Source: Bacteroidetes bacterium SW_9_63_38 (GTDB lineage: Bacteria; Bacteroidota; Rhodothermia; Rhodothermales; Salinibacteraceae). From it: a DNA stretch of 64,000 nucleotides. A program made the position numbers and the translations under genes. Below the pieces are notes generated by a model. It was not told where the DNA came from, did no database searches, and was given only the letters and a program-made list of their open reading frames with translations. The stretch covers positions 219,427 through 283,426 of the forward strand of contig PXUA01000019.1 of assembly GCA_003022435.1 (NCBI GenBank), read 5' to 3'. Positions 18,805-27,057 of the stretch are shown piece after piece; position 1 is the stretch's first letter, and the number at the start of each line of letters is the position of its first letter.

Positions 18805-20286
18805 TCAGGCGTCGTCGCTGGAAAAGACGTACTGCTGGATTGCGGCTTCGAGTTCTTCGAGCTTGAAGGGCTTGGAGAGGATGGTGTCGACCTCGTCGAC
18901 GGCGGCTTCCGTATCGGTATAGCCGGTGAGCAGGATGATGGGGAGGTCCGGCTCGCGCTCGTGCAGGCGCTCGGCCAGCTCGGCCCCGGTCATTTCCGGC
19001 ATGCCGAAGTCGGTAAAGACGATGTCGTAGGTGCCGGGCTCGAACATGTCGAGGGCCTCATTGCCGGAGGAGGCGCGGTCAACCTCGTGGTCGTTGAGCG
19101 AGAGCAGCTGGGTCACGATGGAGCGGACCATTTCTTCGTCGTCCACGACCAGGACCCGCACGCTGGCGGTGTCGGGCGTGTCCGGTTCCGGCGTGTCCGG
19201 ATCGGGGGCCGACTCGTCGGCGGGCGGAAACACGAGGGTGAACGTGGTGCCCTCGCCCGGTTTCGACTCGACATCGATGTCGCCTTCGTGCTCCTGCACG
19301 ATGCCGTAGCTGGCGGAGAGGCCCATGCCGGTGCCCTGCTCGCCCTTCGTGGTGAACAGGGGCTCGAAGATGTTTTGTTGCACGTCGTCGCTCATGCCCA
19401 TGCCCGTGTCCTCAACGCGGACCCCCACCTGCTGCCGTTCCGTTGTGAACGTTTCGAAGGTGATGGTTCCGCCCTCCGGCATCGCCTGCACGGCGTTGAG
19501 GATGAGGTTGACGAACACCTCGCGAAGCTCTGAGGGAGCGCCCATGACATCGGGCACCTCGTTGAGGACGCGTTCCACCTCGATTTCGATGCCTTGTCGG
19601 CGGGGCTCGTTGTGCCAGTAGGGCTGGGTAATGGTAATGCAATCCTCGACGAGCGAAGCGATTTTCACGCGCTCGAAGTGCTTCTGCGTGTCCTCGCGGA
19701 TGTAGCGTTGCAGCTTTTCGATGAGAGCGGCGCCGTCCTCCGCCGTCTTTTCGATGGTGCGGATGGAGGGCTGGACCGAGTCGGTATTGGTCTCTTCCTG
19801 GGCGGCCTTGCCCTTCAGGAGCTCGATGTGGCCGATGAGGCCGCTGAGGAGGTTGTTGAGGTCGTGGGCCACGCCCATCGTCATGCGGCCGAGGGCCTCC
19901 ATGCGATGGCGCTGGGTCTGGCTGATCATCCAGGAGGGGGGTTCGGCCATCACCTCGCCACTGATGGTGACGGCCGTGATGCGGGCGTTGTCGTCCGGGT
20001 CGCCGTGAACGGGGACGAAGTTGAGGAGGACCGGCAGCGGCTCGTCGCGGTCGGGCGTGTGGGCGTTGATGACCTGATTGGTCACGAGCGTGCCTTTGCC
20101 GGCCTCCAGCACCGACGAGGTGGCCAGCTCGCGGTCATCCTCGACGACCATGGCCCAGGGGGCGTCGGCGGTGCCGAGCACCGACTCCCAGGCTTCGTTG
20201 CAGTGGTGCAGGCGGCCGGAGGGGGCGAAGGTGGCGATGAGGAGAGCGGGCTCGACCGTGGGAACGGCGTCGGGGGCGTCGTCCAT
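18805..20286 (-). CDS. Hybrid sensor histidine kinase with C-terminal receiver
   Basis: A 493-residue soluble sensor protein. Order: a PAS-like domain (residues ~15-115), a HisKA domain with the phospho-acceptor His141 in GVAHDLNNLLSG, a HATPase_c domain (NLILNAVQAMPEGG; VEDTGMGMSD; GTGMGLSASYG), and a receiver domain from residue ~377 with phospho-acceptor Asp near 426 (IVFTDFGMPEM) and Lys in LSKPFK. I chose the ATG at 20286 (MDDAPDAVP). There is no transmembrane segment, so it senses a cytoplasmic signal. No cognate regulator is adjacent. Directly downstream lies the lon fragment, leaving no room for an original downstream gene. Confidence 0.9.
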   Translation of the reverse strand: MDDAPDAVPTVEPALLIATFAPSGRLHHCNEAWESVLGTADAPWAMVVEDDRELATSSVLEAGKGTLVTNQVINAHTPDRDEPLPVLLNFVPVHGDPDDNARITAVTISGEVMAEPPSWMISQTQRHRMEALGRMTMGVAHDLNNLLSGLIGHIELLKGKAAQEETNTDSVQPSIRTIEKTAEDGAALIEKLQRYIREDTQKHFERVKIASLVEDCITITQPYWHNEPRRQGIEIEVERVLNEVPDVMGAPSELREVFVNLILNAVQAMPEGGTITFETFTTERQQVGVRVEDTGMGMSDDVQQNIFEPLFTTKGEQGTGMGLSASYGIVQEHEGDIDVESKPGEGTTFTLVFPPADESAPDPDTPEPDTPDTASVRVLVVDDEEMVRSIVTQLLSLNDHEVDRASSGNEALDMFEPGTYDIVFTDFGMPEMTGAELAERLHEREPDLPIILLTGYTDTEAAVDEVDTILSKPFKLEELEAAIQQYVFSSDDA

Positions 20287-20714
20287 GGGGGACAGTGCGG
20301 AGGAACTGTGGGAGTGCTTGAATGACGGACAGGAGGGCGCCACGCAGATCAGCGTGGATTTGATCGCTTGGATCCCGAAAAGTCGGGAGGGGCTACCCTC
20401 CACAGTACCCGGACGCGCGGAGTTTTTCAATCTGGAAAGCGCCGAGCGATGCGGTGGAGGTCCTCGGCGAGGCGTTAATCCGCTTATGCCCGCCCAACGC
20501 CATCATAGTGCGCCGGCCTGTCCGGTGCGGGCAGGTCGCGTGGTCATAGGGGCCGATCGGAAGCGAATGGACGTGTGTTTTCCGTGAAATACTACCGTCG
20601 AAAACGCCGCGGGCACCGGTATGTGTTCCTCCGCGCGCTCGGAGGCCAGCGGGGGGCATTTTCTCCTAAGACACCCATCGAGGCGAGCCGCTGCGGGGCA
20701 GATGGGGGGCGTGA

Positions 20715-21085
20715 CCCCTGATTGTCATCGGACCAGCGCTGCTCGGGTGGGACATCGCCGGGCTCTATGACGACCGAGAGGCTCTGGCTGCGGGCGACGA
20801 CCGCCTCCCGAGCCGTGCCAAAACTGAAGAGCACGATGCGTCCGTCGGCCGTCCGGTATACATTTTGCGGGTCTGCACCGTGGTGAAAGGTGCCTGCGCT
20901 GTGACTGCCTTGCGGCCGTGGCGGACATCCTGAGTGAGAGTCACGGTTTCGTCTTTAGGTGTCTATCGGAGGCGGCCAAATCCGCGTCCAGTGGATAGCC
21001 CCCGTAACAGTCCATGACCACGTAGCCGGTTTCGCTCGGTTCGAAGTAGGATCGGACATCGACGACGCTTGGGAAAAGAGATCCC
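20715..21085 (-). pseudogene. Remnant of a second Ser/Thr protein kinase
   Basis: Two frame-separated pieces on the minus strand resemble the kinase family with DFGTAR: FPSVVDVRSYFEPSETGYVVMD (about 21080-20990), ended by a stop at about 20943, and then QNVYRTADGRIVLFSFGTAREAV plus QSLSVVIEPGDVPPEQ (about 20912-20730). The HRDIKPDN loop has become HHGADPQN and DFG has become SFG, so it is dead. No N-lobe or C-terminal part is found. Confidence 0.65.
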
Positions 21086-21232
21086 TGAAATACGGACGGT
21101 GGTATCCGCTATTGAGGCCGTACGGGCTCCAGTAGAGACGCTCCGAAGACCAGAGCGTTGAATGTATGCCTCCTCTTTTTCGGCAGAGCCCTCGCTTTTT
21201 CTATCTTCCCTTTGAGTCTAAATTAGAGTCTT

Positions 21233-21469
21233 ATGGATAAGAAGCTCGTCTACTCGTTTGCTATATTTCTCCTGTTCACGGGAGCTCCTATCGGGGTCTT
21301 TTTGCTGTCGATTGTTCTGTACCCCGGCGCAGAATTTACCTCGTATATAGCAGACCGGTTCGGATATATCATTCTTTTCTTGTTTGTGGTGACAAATTCG
21401 CTTATCGCGGGCGTATTTTATCTGTATTCAGGCCAGCAATCTAGCGGGACCTCAAAGAGCACGCGTTGA
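21233..21469 (+). CDS. Small two-TM membrane protein, hypothetical
   Basis: A 78-residue protein with two strongly hydrophobic segments (residues ~8-28 and ~43-65) and a polar Ser/Lys/Arg tail; it starts MDKKLVYSF. It is not recognised. The local base composition is clearly more AT-rich than the flanks (21150-21470), which suggests foreign origin. Support is only the membrane-protein pattern, the ATG start and the AT-rich leader. Confidence 0.5.
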   Translation: MDKKLVYSFAIFLLFTGAPIGVFLLSIVLYPGAEFTSYIADRFGYIILFLFVVTNSLIAGVFYLYSGQQSSGTSKSTR

Positions 21470-21699
21470 GGATGTTCGCCGAGGCGGTGCTTTTGGGCGA
21501 CGCGGAGAGCACTCGGGGAGAGAACCCTCCAGTCTCCGTCCCGCGGACGGTGTTGAACACGGCGATGCTCTTTTCGGACATCTTATGTGGGGCTCTCGCT
21601 GGTGGAGAGAAGCCCACTGGCAAACAGGAGAGGCCCACAAGAAATGCCCCTGTGTCGGGATTCGTCCCCGACCAGGGGCGTCTTTGATGAGCATGACCA

Positions 21700-21761
21700 G
21701 TGCCTGAGGGGGAACTTGACCCCTCACGTCCCGACGGCTGTCGTGGACAACGGATTTGAAC
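21700..21761 (-). pseudogene. Degenerate copy of the 3' half of tRNA-Leu
   Basis: The first 29 bases match the 3' end of the intact tRNA-Leu gene (25451-25479) with only four mismatches, covering discriminator, acceptor strand and T arm; after a different variable-arm sequence, ACAACGGATTT-GAA matches the anticodon stem. The 5' half is absent. It may be an old attachment-site duplicate. Confidence 0.6.
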
Positions 21762-21998
21762 ACCTCTCCGATGGCGCCGAAATCGGCTCTCAGCGCCTGC
21801 AGGCGGTGATTTCTCAAAAACCGTTTCCCACATGTTGCCCAAAGAGGTCGATTTTCCCGCTCAAATCGGGCTGTGGACGGTTCTCCACGGCCCGTCCCAG
21901 ATCAGCGTATTCAGCTCTGTTCGAGCCCCTGGGGAAAGAAACGAGGCCACCGACGTACGAACAGGGTGAATCCTTATTCCACAGCCCTCCCCAAGCTA

Positions 21999-22271
21999 AT
22001 GTCCGAAGAATCGTTAGAACTTGCCGAGCGGGGGAATGAAATCTTCGAGCGTGTGGTGCGTCCGGAGGTTGATGTCGAGAACGACGCTCAGAAATTCGTC
22101 GTGATCGATGTAGAGTCCGAAGACTACGAGGTTGACGCCAATGCTCGGGCGGCCTTTGACCGCCTCATGGAGCGGCGTCCGGACGCAAGAGGACGAACGT
22201 GGCTTCGCAGAGTGGGAAGCCGCCACGCATATCACTTCGGCGGCCGGCTACGAGAGACCAGCAATGAATGA
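21999..22271 (+). CDS. Small acidic protein, partner of retropepsin-like gene
   Basis: A 90-residue protein, MSEESLELAERGNEIFERV then FVVIDVESEDYEVDANARAAFDRLM and a basic C-terminus RVGSRHAYHFGGRL. Similar small proteins occur next to clan AA aspartic proteases in cyanobacteria and other bacteria; the function is unknown. Its stop overlaps the start of the next gene (ATGA), so the two are translationally coupled. The ATG at 21999 is the first start in the conserved-looking part. The compact two-gene layout suggests an antitoxin/toxin-like module, but that is only inference. Confidence 0.7.
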   Translation: MSEESLELAERGNEIFERVVRPEVDVENDAQKFVVIDVESEDYEVDANARAAFDRLMERRPDARGRTWLRRVGSRHAYHFGGRLRETSNE

Positions 22272-22645
22272 TGACCGGATTCTTTACGTCGGATGGGGAG
22301 CCGGCCCTTTCTGTGCACGTCGCCGGGCCCGCTGGGAATCTGGACGTTGACGCCGTCATCGACACGGGCTTCAATGGCGAGCTTACGCTTCCTCGCGAGC
22401 AGATCGAATCGCTGGGCCTGCCGGAGGCCACCGTCACTGAGGTCACCCTTGCGGACGGCCGGGTCCGTGACGTTCCACTGCATGATGCGAACGCCCTGCT
22501 TCCCGGCGTAACGAGGGAGGTCTTTGTTGCGGAGGCGCCGACGATGCCCCTCGTAGGGACAGGTCTTCTCCAAGGCTTCTCGCTGCACATCGAATTTCAG
22601 GCCGAAGGCACGATCCAAGTTGAGCCCCTCAGCTCCTCTTCGTAA
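22268..22645 (+). CDS. Clan AA (retropepsin-like) aspartic protease
   Basis: A 125-residue protein with a single DTG motif (VDAVIDTGFNGELTLP, Asp near residue 32) and the downstream hydrophobic-Gly element (PLVGTGLLQGF near residue 100), the arrangement of half-size aspartic proteases that act as homodimers. There is no signal peptide, so it is cytoplasmic. It overlaps the upstream small acidic gene by four bases. Its role is unknown; the pair may move as a unit, as it lies inside the accessory zone. Confidence 0.8.
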   Translation: MMTGFFTSDGEPALSVHVAGPAGNLDVDAVIDTGFNGELTLPREQIESLGLPEATVTEVTLADGRVRDVPLHDANALLPGVTREVFVAEAPTMPLVGTGLLQGFSLHIEFQAEGTIQVEPLSSSS

Positions 22646-22834
22646 GCGTCCCTCCGGGAACGTCCTCTTCATTGCCCCTCGCTGGGGATCGATCGAGGCC
22701 TGGCAGCCCGGCCCACCGGCAGGACCGAAGGCGTTCGGTCCCCGGAACGGATGGTGCAGGGGAACGCGCGTCTCGAACACCTTCAGGACGGGAGCCCCCA
22801 TGCGAGAACGACGACCGGAGCAAGCACATCAAAG

Positions 22835-23209
22835 ATGAACAGCGCGGAGGGACCACCCTTCGTGCCACCGGATGTGTTCAGGAACGACGTGGGCGAACGA
22901 CGGCGAAAGATTTCCCAGCGCGAGCTGGAGCTTTTGAAGCAGAAGTACGGCGTGAGCATGCAGGCACTCGTCTGCCGAATGAGAGACCTGGGCATGATTA
23001 GCGACGGGCACTTCGGGCGCATTTTCCGGTGGTTCAACAAAGCCGGATACAAGCACGATGAGCCCGGGGAGGCGGTGCCGAGAGAGCAGCCGCGACGCTT
23101 CGAGCGGATGGTGCAGCACGCTCTGGCCGAGGAGCTGATCACAAGACGCCGGGCGGCAGAGCTCCTGGACCGTGATCCAACGTCGCTCCCTGAGCCTGTC
23201 CTCGCATAG
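22835..23209 (+). pseudogene. C-terminal fragment of ImmA/IrrE-type regulator
   Basis: The 124-residue open frame contains only the C-terminal part of XRE-ImmA/IrrE proteins: FVPPDVF, then ELELLKQKYGVSMQALVCRM, RDLGMISDGHFGRIFRWF and the ending QHALAEELITRRRAAELL. The HTH domain and the HExxH zinc-peptidase motif, expected upstream, are absent in all frames I read between 22646 and 22835. It is followed immediately by a PIN-domain gene, the usual partner. I treat it as a 5'-truncated remnant; a short functional antitoxin-like product cannot be excluded. Confidence 0.7.
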
Positions 23210-23221
23210 GTGTGCCGCGTC

Positions 23222-23814
23222 GTGATCTGCGTGACGGATGCAAACATCTGGATCGACCTGCACAATGCTGATCTGCTCGACGCGGCCTTCGAACTGGAGC
23301 ACACGTGGCGGACGCCGGACATTACCAATCCGTGAATAAATCTGCGAAGACCGATTCCGCGTCCGACTTTACACGGTCTCTTGCTTTCGGGGAGAGCAAT
23401 TTACGTACGTTCTCACGGATTGGTATCGTGGACGATGAGATCCTCACGGTCCGTCGAGTCCTCCTCGTTGAACTCGGGCTCGACGTACGTACGCTCTCCG
23501 GCGACGAATTGAACCGAATTCCGCCGTTGAACCGGCGCCACCCACGTCCCTCGCCGACGGACCCCGCGATTCTCGTGGTCGCAAATGCCGACGATGAGAT
23601 TGCGGTGACGGGCGACGGCCCGCTGCGGAGTGCCGCGAACGAAGAAGGCCTGACGGTCCACGGCGTGCTGTGGCTCCTCGATCAGCTCGTCGAACGAGAC
23701 GTCGTGCCGCCGGACCGGGCGGCGGCCGCACTGAACGCGATGATGGACCACGGCAGTCATCTTCCCGAGAGGCCGGTCGAGAACTGTCTCCGGCGCTGGC
23801 AATCGACCGACTAA
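23222..23814 (+). pseudogene. PIN-domain nuclease gene interrupted by a MITE
   Basis: The first half, from the GTG at 23222, reads VTDANIWIDLHNADLLDAAF, with the first acidic metal ligand in TDANIWIDL. A stop arises inside the inserted element. The second half resumes as IVDDEILTVRRVLLVELGLD, with DPAILVVANADD-EIAVTGDGPLR carrying the later PIN acidic residues, to a stop at 23814. Removing 23325-23423 and one TA restores DIIVDDE and a single frame of about 160 residues. The gene follows an ImmA/IrrE remnant, an arrangement typical of toxin-antitoxin-like pairs. Confidence 0.85.
23325..23423. repeat. MITE, diverged 99 bp copy inside PIN gene
   Basis: The ends are CCAATCCGTGA and TCACGGATTGG, perfect 11 bp inverted repeats, flanked by TA (23323-23324 and 23424-23425). 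The length is exactly 99 bp, as in the copies at 11402 and 18600, and the internal order (GAAGACCGATT, ACACGGTC, TTTAC) is shared although the ends differ (CCAAT for CTGAT). It therefore belongs to the same family but another subfamily. Confidence 0.88.
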
Positions 23815-24395
23815 TTGCCTGGACTGCCGTCGCACTGAAGACAGATGATTGAATCCCTGCGTGCCCGATGAAAACCTTCCGGGAGCCGTTCGTAGCTCTC
23901 CGGCTCCTCCATCTCCGGCGGGTTCTGGACGTAGCCCTCGTCCTCGCACCAGTTGAAGGAGGCCCGGAGGTGGCGGTACCGTTTGTGCCGGGTGGCCTTC
24001 GCCACGACGGTGTCGTAGACGAAGCCCGCCACGTCGGCCTTCTGGACCGAGTCCACGGGCATGTCCAGCGCGCCGCTCCGCTTGACGATGCCCTCGTAGC
24101 TCCCGATGCTGCTCTCAGCCAACCCGGCCTGGCGCTTCTCCGCAAGGAAGAGTCTCAGGGTCTCATGGACGTTGAGGGACCGGTCGGGCTCGTTCAGCTT
24201 CTTCCCGGTCCACGGGTCGTACTCGCCTGGGGGGCAAGGTCACCTGGGCGTAGGCGTCCTCGTACCTGCGCTTGAGCTTCTTGGAGACCCGTTTCCGGTT
24301 GGTGTCGAGGGCGACCTTCTTCCGGCTGGGCGTCTTGTTTAATGTCGTAGAACTGGAGGGAGTCCGTTGCCTTTGATCTCGACGAGGCTGGCCAT
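23811..24395 (-). pseudogene. Tyrosine recombinase (phage-type integrase) remnant
   Basis: On the minus strand the pieces MASLVEIKGN, RKKVALDTNRKRVSKKLKRRYEDAYAQ, GEYDPWTGKKLNEPDRSLNVHE and LAEKRQAGLAESSIGSYEGIV to YRHLRASFNWCEDEGYVQNPPE lie in three frames, so at least two frameshifts have occurred. These are the N-terminal DNA-binding and SAM-like core-binding domains of a phage integrase; the catalytic domain (R..HxxR..Y) is missing. It points toward the tRNA-Leu 1 kb away, consistent with a former integrative element. Confidence 0.8.
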
Positions 24396-24491
24396 GGCTT
24401 ATGGGCGGTGAGTCCGAGGGATCGACCGCTCGGTTCACCGTACCAGCCTTGCCGGACAAAGCACACAGGATTCTCCGGTTTTTGCGGCTAT

Positions 24492-25274
24492 TTAGTAAAG
24501 GGGAGCGAAATTTCCTCTTGATGTCTCAAGCTTCTTCTTCGTCTTCGTTTTCGGGCAGCCACTCGTGACAGTGGGGGCATTTCTTGGCTCCGCGGGATAT
24601 TTTTCTAGGCAATAAGGACAGGTTGGTCCCATTCTATCTAAACCCATTGTCTCCCTCGTATCTTTTTTGTCAAAGTACTGAAGCTTGTTACTTATCGATT
24701 TCCCAGCACTTCTGATAGCACTTGATATTTTCCCGCTTGGGGTCTGGATCGTCTGTAGCTGAGATTCTTCCTGATCGCTGAATTTGTACTCGATAACTCT
24801 GTCAAACTCCCTTCCAGATTCATTTTCATATGTGACTATTATTTCAACGTCACCGTGCTCTATTTCTTCTTTGTCTTCAGCGTTGGAAGCGTTGAAATTC
24901 AAAGTCCCAATCGGATAGTTGATTTGGCCACCCGGCCGGATATATTCTCCACCGTTTTTGACAATGGACGCTTGTTGGAGCGTATGTTCTTCATTTTGCC
25001 AGTCAATCTTGTCCTTAACCACATAAACGGATACGTTTCTTGCGGGAGCGTCTCCACGATTTGAGACGAGAAGACTGATTGACAAGCTCCGTTCCGACTG
25101 TAGTTCGGCGTACACGTCTGGTTGTCTTTCACGTCGCCTCTCTTGAAGTATCAGATAGGTCAGTCGGACGTAAACACCGGTGAAGACGGTGAGGAGGATA
25201 TTCGTCCAGTGCTGAACCGTAAGATTTCTGGTCCAAGTCCAAAGGAAACTGGTAATTTCAATCAGCCAGTCCAT
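24492..25274 (-). CDS. Membrane-anchored hypothetical protein with frameshifted zinc ribbon
   Basis: A 260-residue frame starting at the ATG 25274 (MDWLIEITSF): one or two hydrophobic segments (residues ~5-50), then a beta-rich soluble part (SLSISLLVSNRGDAPARNVSVYVV) and a C-terminal CPYCLEKYP. After that the frame looks random, while the next frame reads KKCPHCHEWLPEN followed by an acidic tail and a stop at about 24532; a single-base indel therefore splits a CPxC/CPHC zinc ribbon. The gene is markedly AT-rich compared with the surroundings. It lies between the integrase remnant and tRNA-Leu, so it is probably element cargo. Function unknown. Confidence 0.65.
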   Translation of the reverse strand: MDWLIEITSFLWTWTRNLTVQHWTNILLTVFTGVYVRLTYLILQERRRERQPDVYAELQSERSLSISLLVSNRGDAPARNVSVYVVKDKIDWQNEEHTLQQASIVKNGGEYIRPGGQINYPIGTLNFNASNAEDKEEIEHGDVEIIVTYENESGREFDRVIEYKFSDQEESQLQTIQTPSGKISSAIRSAGKSISNKLQYFDKKDTRETMGLDRMGPTCPYCLEKYPAEPRNAPTVTSGCPKTKTKKKLETSRGNFAPLY

Positions 25275-25451
25275 GTGGCAGGCAGAATGAGAGACGCCAG
25301 AAGTGGAACGAAGCTCCCAACCCTCGTAGCCTCGGCTTAGCAGAGACAGCCCCGCCTCAGAGTTGAACAGATGTTGAACAACCGGCCGACCGGACGGGGG
25401 AGAGGGTCTTGCGCTGGCTTCACAGAAATGCCGTTCAGAGCCGAAGAGATG

Positions 25452-25538
25452 TGCCCGAGGAGGGACTTGAACCCTCACGCCCTGTGAAGGGCAACGGATT
25501 TTGAATCCGTCGCGTCTGCCTAATTCCGCCACTCGGGC
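25452..25538 (-). tRNA. tRNA-Leu (anticodon CAA)
   Basis: An 87-base class II tRNA. Acceptor GCCCGAG/CTCGGGC, anticodon stem ACGGA/TCCGT around loop TTCAAAA (anticodon CAA), a long variable arm GCCCTTCACAGGGC, and T arm GAGGG-TTCAAGT-CCCTC. CCA is not encoded. Its 3' end faces the accessory zone. Confidence 0.97.
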
Positions 25539-25544
25539 AGCTCC

Positions 25545-25612
25545 GAATTCGGAGTGTAGAATTCAGAATCGGGAGTTTAGAATGGGAAGTGAGGAGTGTG
25601 GAGTGTCGTGTC
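25545..25612. repeat. Heptamer-periodic intergenic tract
   Basis: After the tRNA the sequence falls into 7-base units beginning with T and ending in GAA or GAG (TTCGGAG, TGTAGAA, TTCAGAA, TCGGGAG, TTTAGAA, TGGGAAG, TGAGGAG, TGTGGAG). There is no coding meaning on either strand that I trust. Confidence 0.6.
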
Positions 25613-25672
25613 AGATGGCTCAATTCATCGGGGCGGGCGCGGGTTCCTGTCCGGCCCGTCCGGGTGCCGCCG

Positions 25673-27046
25673 TTAGGCGTCCATCGCCGCGTAGTGCTGG
25701 TGGAAGCGGATGATGGACCGGATGCCCTTCTGGAAGCGGTCGAGGGCAAAGTGCTCGTTGGGCGAGTGGATGGCGTCGGAGTCGAGGCCGAAGCCCATGA
25801 GCACCGTGTCGAGGCCGAGCTTGTTCTTGAAGTCGGCCACGAGGGGGATGGTGCCGCCGTTGCGCACGAAGACCGGCTCGGTGCCCAGCACCTCATGGAT
25901 GGCCGTCTGGGCGGCCTGCATGGGCGGGACGGTGGGGTCCACAACGACGGGGTCGCCACCGTGGATGCGGGTCATCGAGAGCTCCATCGTGTCGGGGACC
26001 TCGGCCTGCAGGTGCGCCTCCAGCTTGTCGTAGACATTGTCCACCTCCTGATGGGGCACCAGGCGCATGGAGAGCTTGGCGTGGGCCTTCGAGGGCAGCA
26101 CCGTCTTGGCGCCCTCGCCGGTGTAGCCGCCCCAGAGGCCGTTGACGTCGAGGGTGGGGCGGGCCGTGAGGCCTTCGAGCGTGGTGTAGTCGCCCTCGGT
26201 GCGCACCGCGTCGATGTCGAGCGCGTCCCGCCAGCTCTCCTCATTGAACGGGAGATCGGCGTACGTCTCGCGCTCCTCCGGCGTCAGGTCACGCACGTCC
26301 TCGTAGAAGCCGGGGATGGTGACGCGGTGATTCTCGTCGTGCAGGCCGGCGATGAGTGCGCTGAGGGCGTTGGCGGGGTTGTGCACCGCGCCGCCGAAGT
26401 TGCCGGAGTGGAGGTCGCGGTTCGGGCCGCGGAGGGTAATCTCGGCGTAGGCGAGCCCGCGGAGGCCGTACGTGATGGAGGGGGTGTCCGGCGCAAACAT
26501 GGCGGTGTCGGACACCAGCGCCACGTCGGCGTCGAGCCGCTCTTTGTTGTCAGGCACGAAGTCGGTGACGGCCATCGAGCCGGTTTCCTCTTCGCCTTCG
26601 ATGAGGAACTTGAGGTTGACCGGCAGCTCACCCTCGCCCTGGAGGTAGGCCTCGGCGGCCTTCACGTGCATGAACATCTGTCCCTTGTCGTCGCAGGCGC
26701 CGCGGGCGTAGAGGGTGCCGTTCTTGCGGGTGGGCTCGAACGGGTCGCTGTCCCACTCGTCGAGCGGGTCGGGCGGCTGCACGTCGTAGTGGCCGTACAC
26801 GAGCACGGTGGGGGCGTCGTCGCTCACGTGGTGCTCGGCGTACACGAGCGGGTGGCTGTCGGTCTCGATGACCTCGGCGTGCTCCATCCCCGCGGCGGCG
26901 AAGCGGTCGGCCAGCCAGTCGGCGGCCTGCTGCACGTGCTCGGCGTAGGCACTGTCGGTGCTGACGGACGGAATGCGGAGCAGGTCTTCGAGCTCGCCGA
27001 CGAACGTGTCGAAGTGGTCGTCGGCGTAGGAAAGGGCGGCGTCCAT
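25673..27046 (-). CDS. M20 family dipeptidase (CNDP/ArgE-like)
   Basis: A 457-residue cytoplasmic zinc peptidase. Metal-binding and catalytic signatures are in order: VYGHYDVQPP (first His and Asp), RGACDDKGQ (bridging Asp), EGEEETGS (catalytic Glu and metal Glu), and the C-terminal GFGLDSDAIHSPNEHF (metal His). The dimerisation insert contains LHSGNFGGAVHNPAN. The family cleaves dipeptides and acyl-amino acids. I chose the ATG at 27046 (MDAALSYAD). It follows a repeat-rich gap from the methyltransferase gene upstream on the same strand. Confidence 0.93.
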   Translation of the reverse strand: MDAALSYADDHFDTFVGELEDLLRIPSVSTDSAYAEHVQQAADWLADRFAAAGMEHAEVIETDSHPLVYAEHHVSDDAPTVLVYGHYDVQPPDPLDEWDSDPFEPTRKNGTLYARGACDDKGQMFMHVKAAEAYLQGEGELPVNLKFLIEGEEETGSMAVTDFVPDNKERLDADVALVSDTAMFAPDTPSITYGLRGLAYAEITLRGPNRDLHSGNFGGAVHNPANALSALIAGLHDENHRVTIPGFYEDVRDLTPEERETYADLPFNEESWRDALDIDAVRTEGDYTTLEGLTARPTLDVNGLWGGYTGEGAKTVLPSKAHAKLSMRLVPHQEVDNVYDKLEAHLQAEVPDTMELSMTRIHGGDPVVVDPTVPPMQAAQTAIHEVLGTEPVFVRNGGTIPLVADFKNKLGLDTVLMGFGLDSDAIHSPNEHFALDRFQKGIRSIIRFHQHYAAMDA

Positions 27047-27057
27047 GGACAATGGCG

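Noticed and set aside
21441..21842. Minus-strand protein in the tRNA-like remnant region
   Set aside because: Two overlapping frames are open but neither looks like a protein family, and the region contains the tRNA-Leu-like sequence instead.
23305..23814. A separate 169-residue protein starting inside the MITE region
   Set aside because: Its first ~40 residues are element sequence and the rest is the second half of the interrupted PIN domain.
25275..25532. N-terminal extension of the low-GC membrane protein
   Set aside because: The extended frame runs through the tRNA-Leu gene and its 3' flank; the ATG at 25274 gives a sensible membrane N-terminus.
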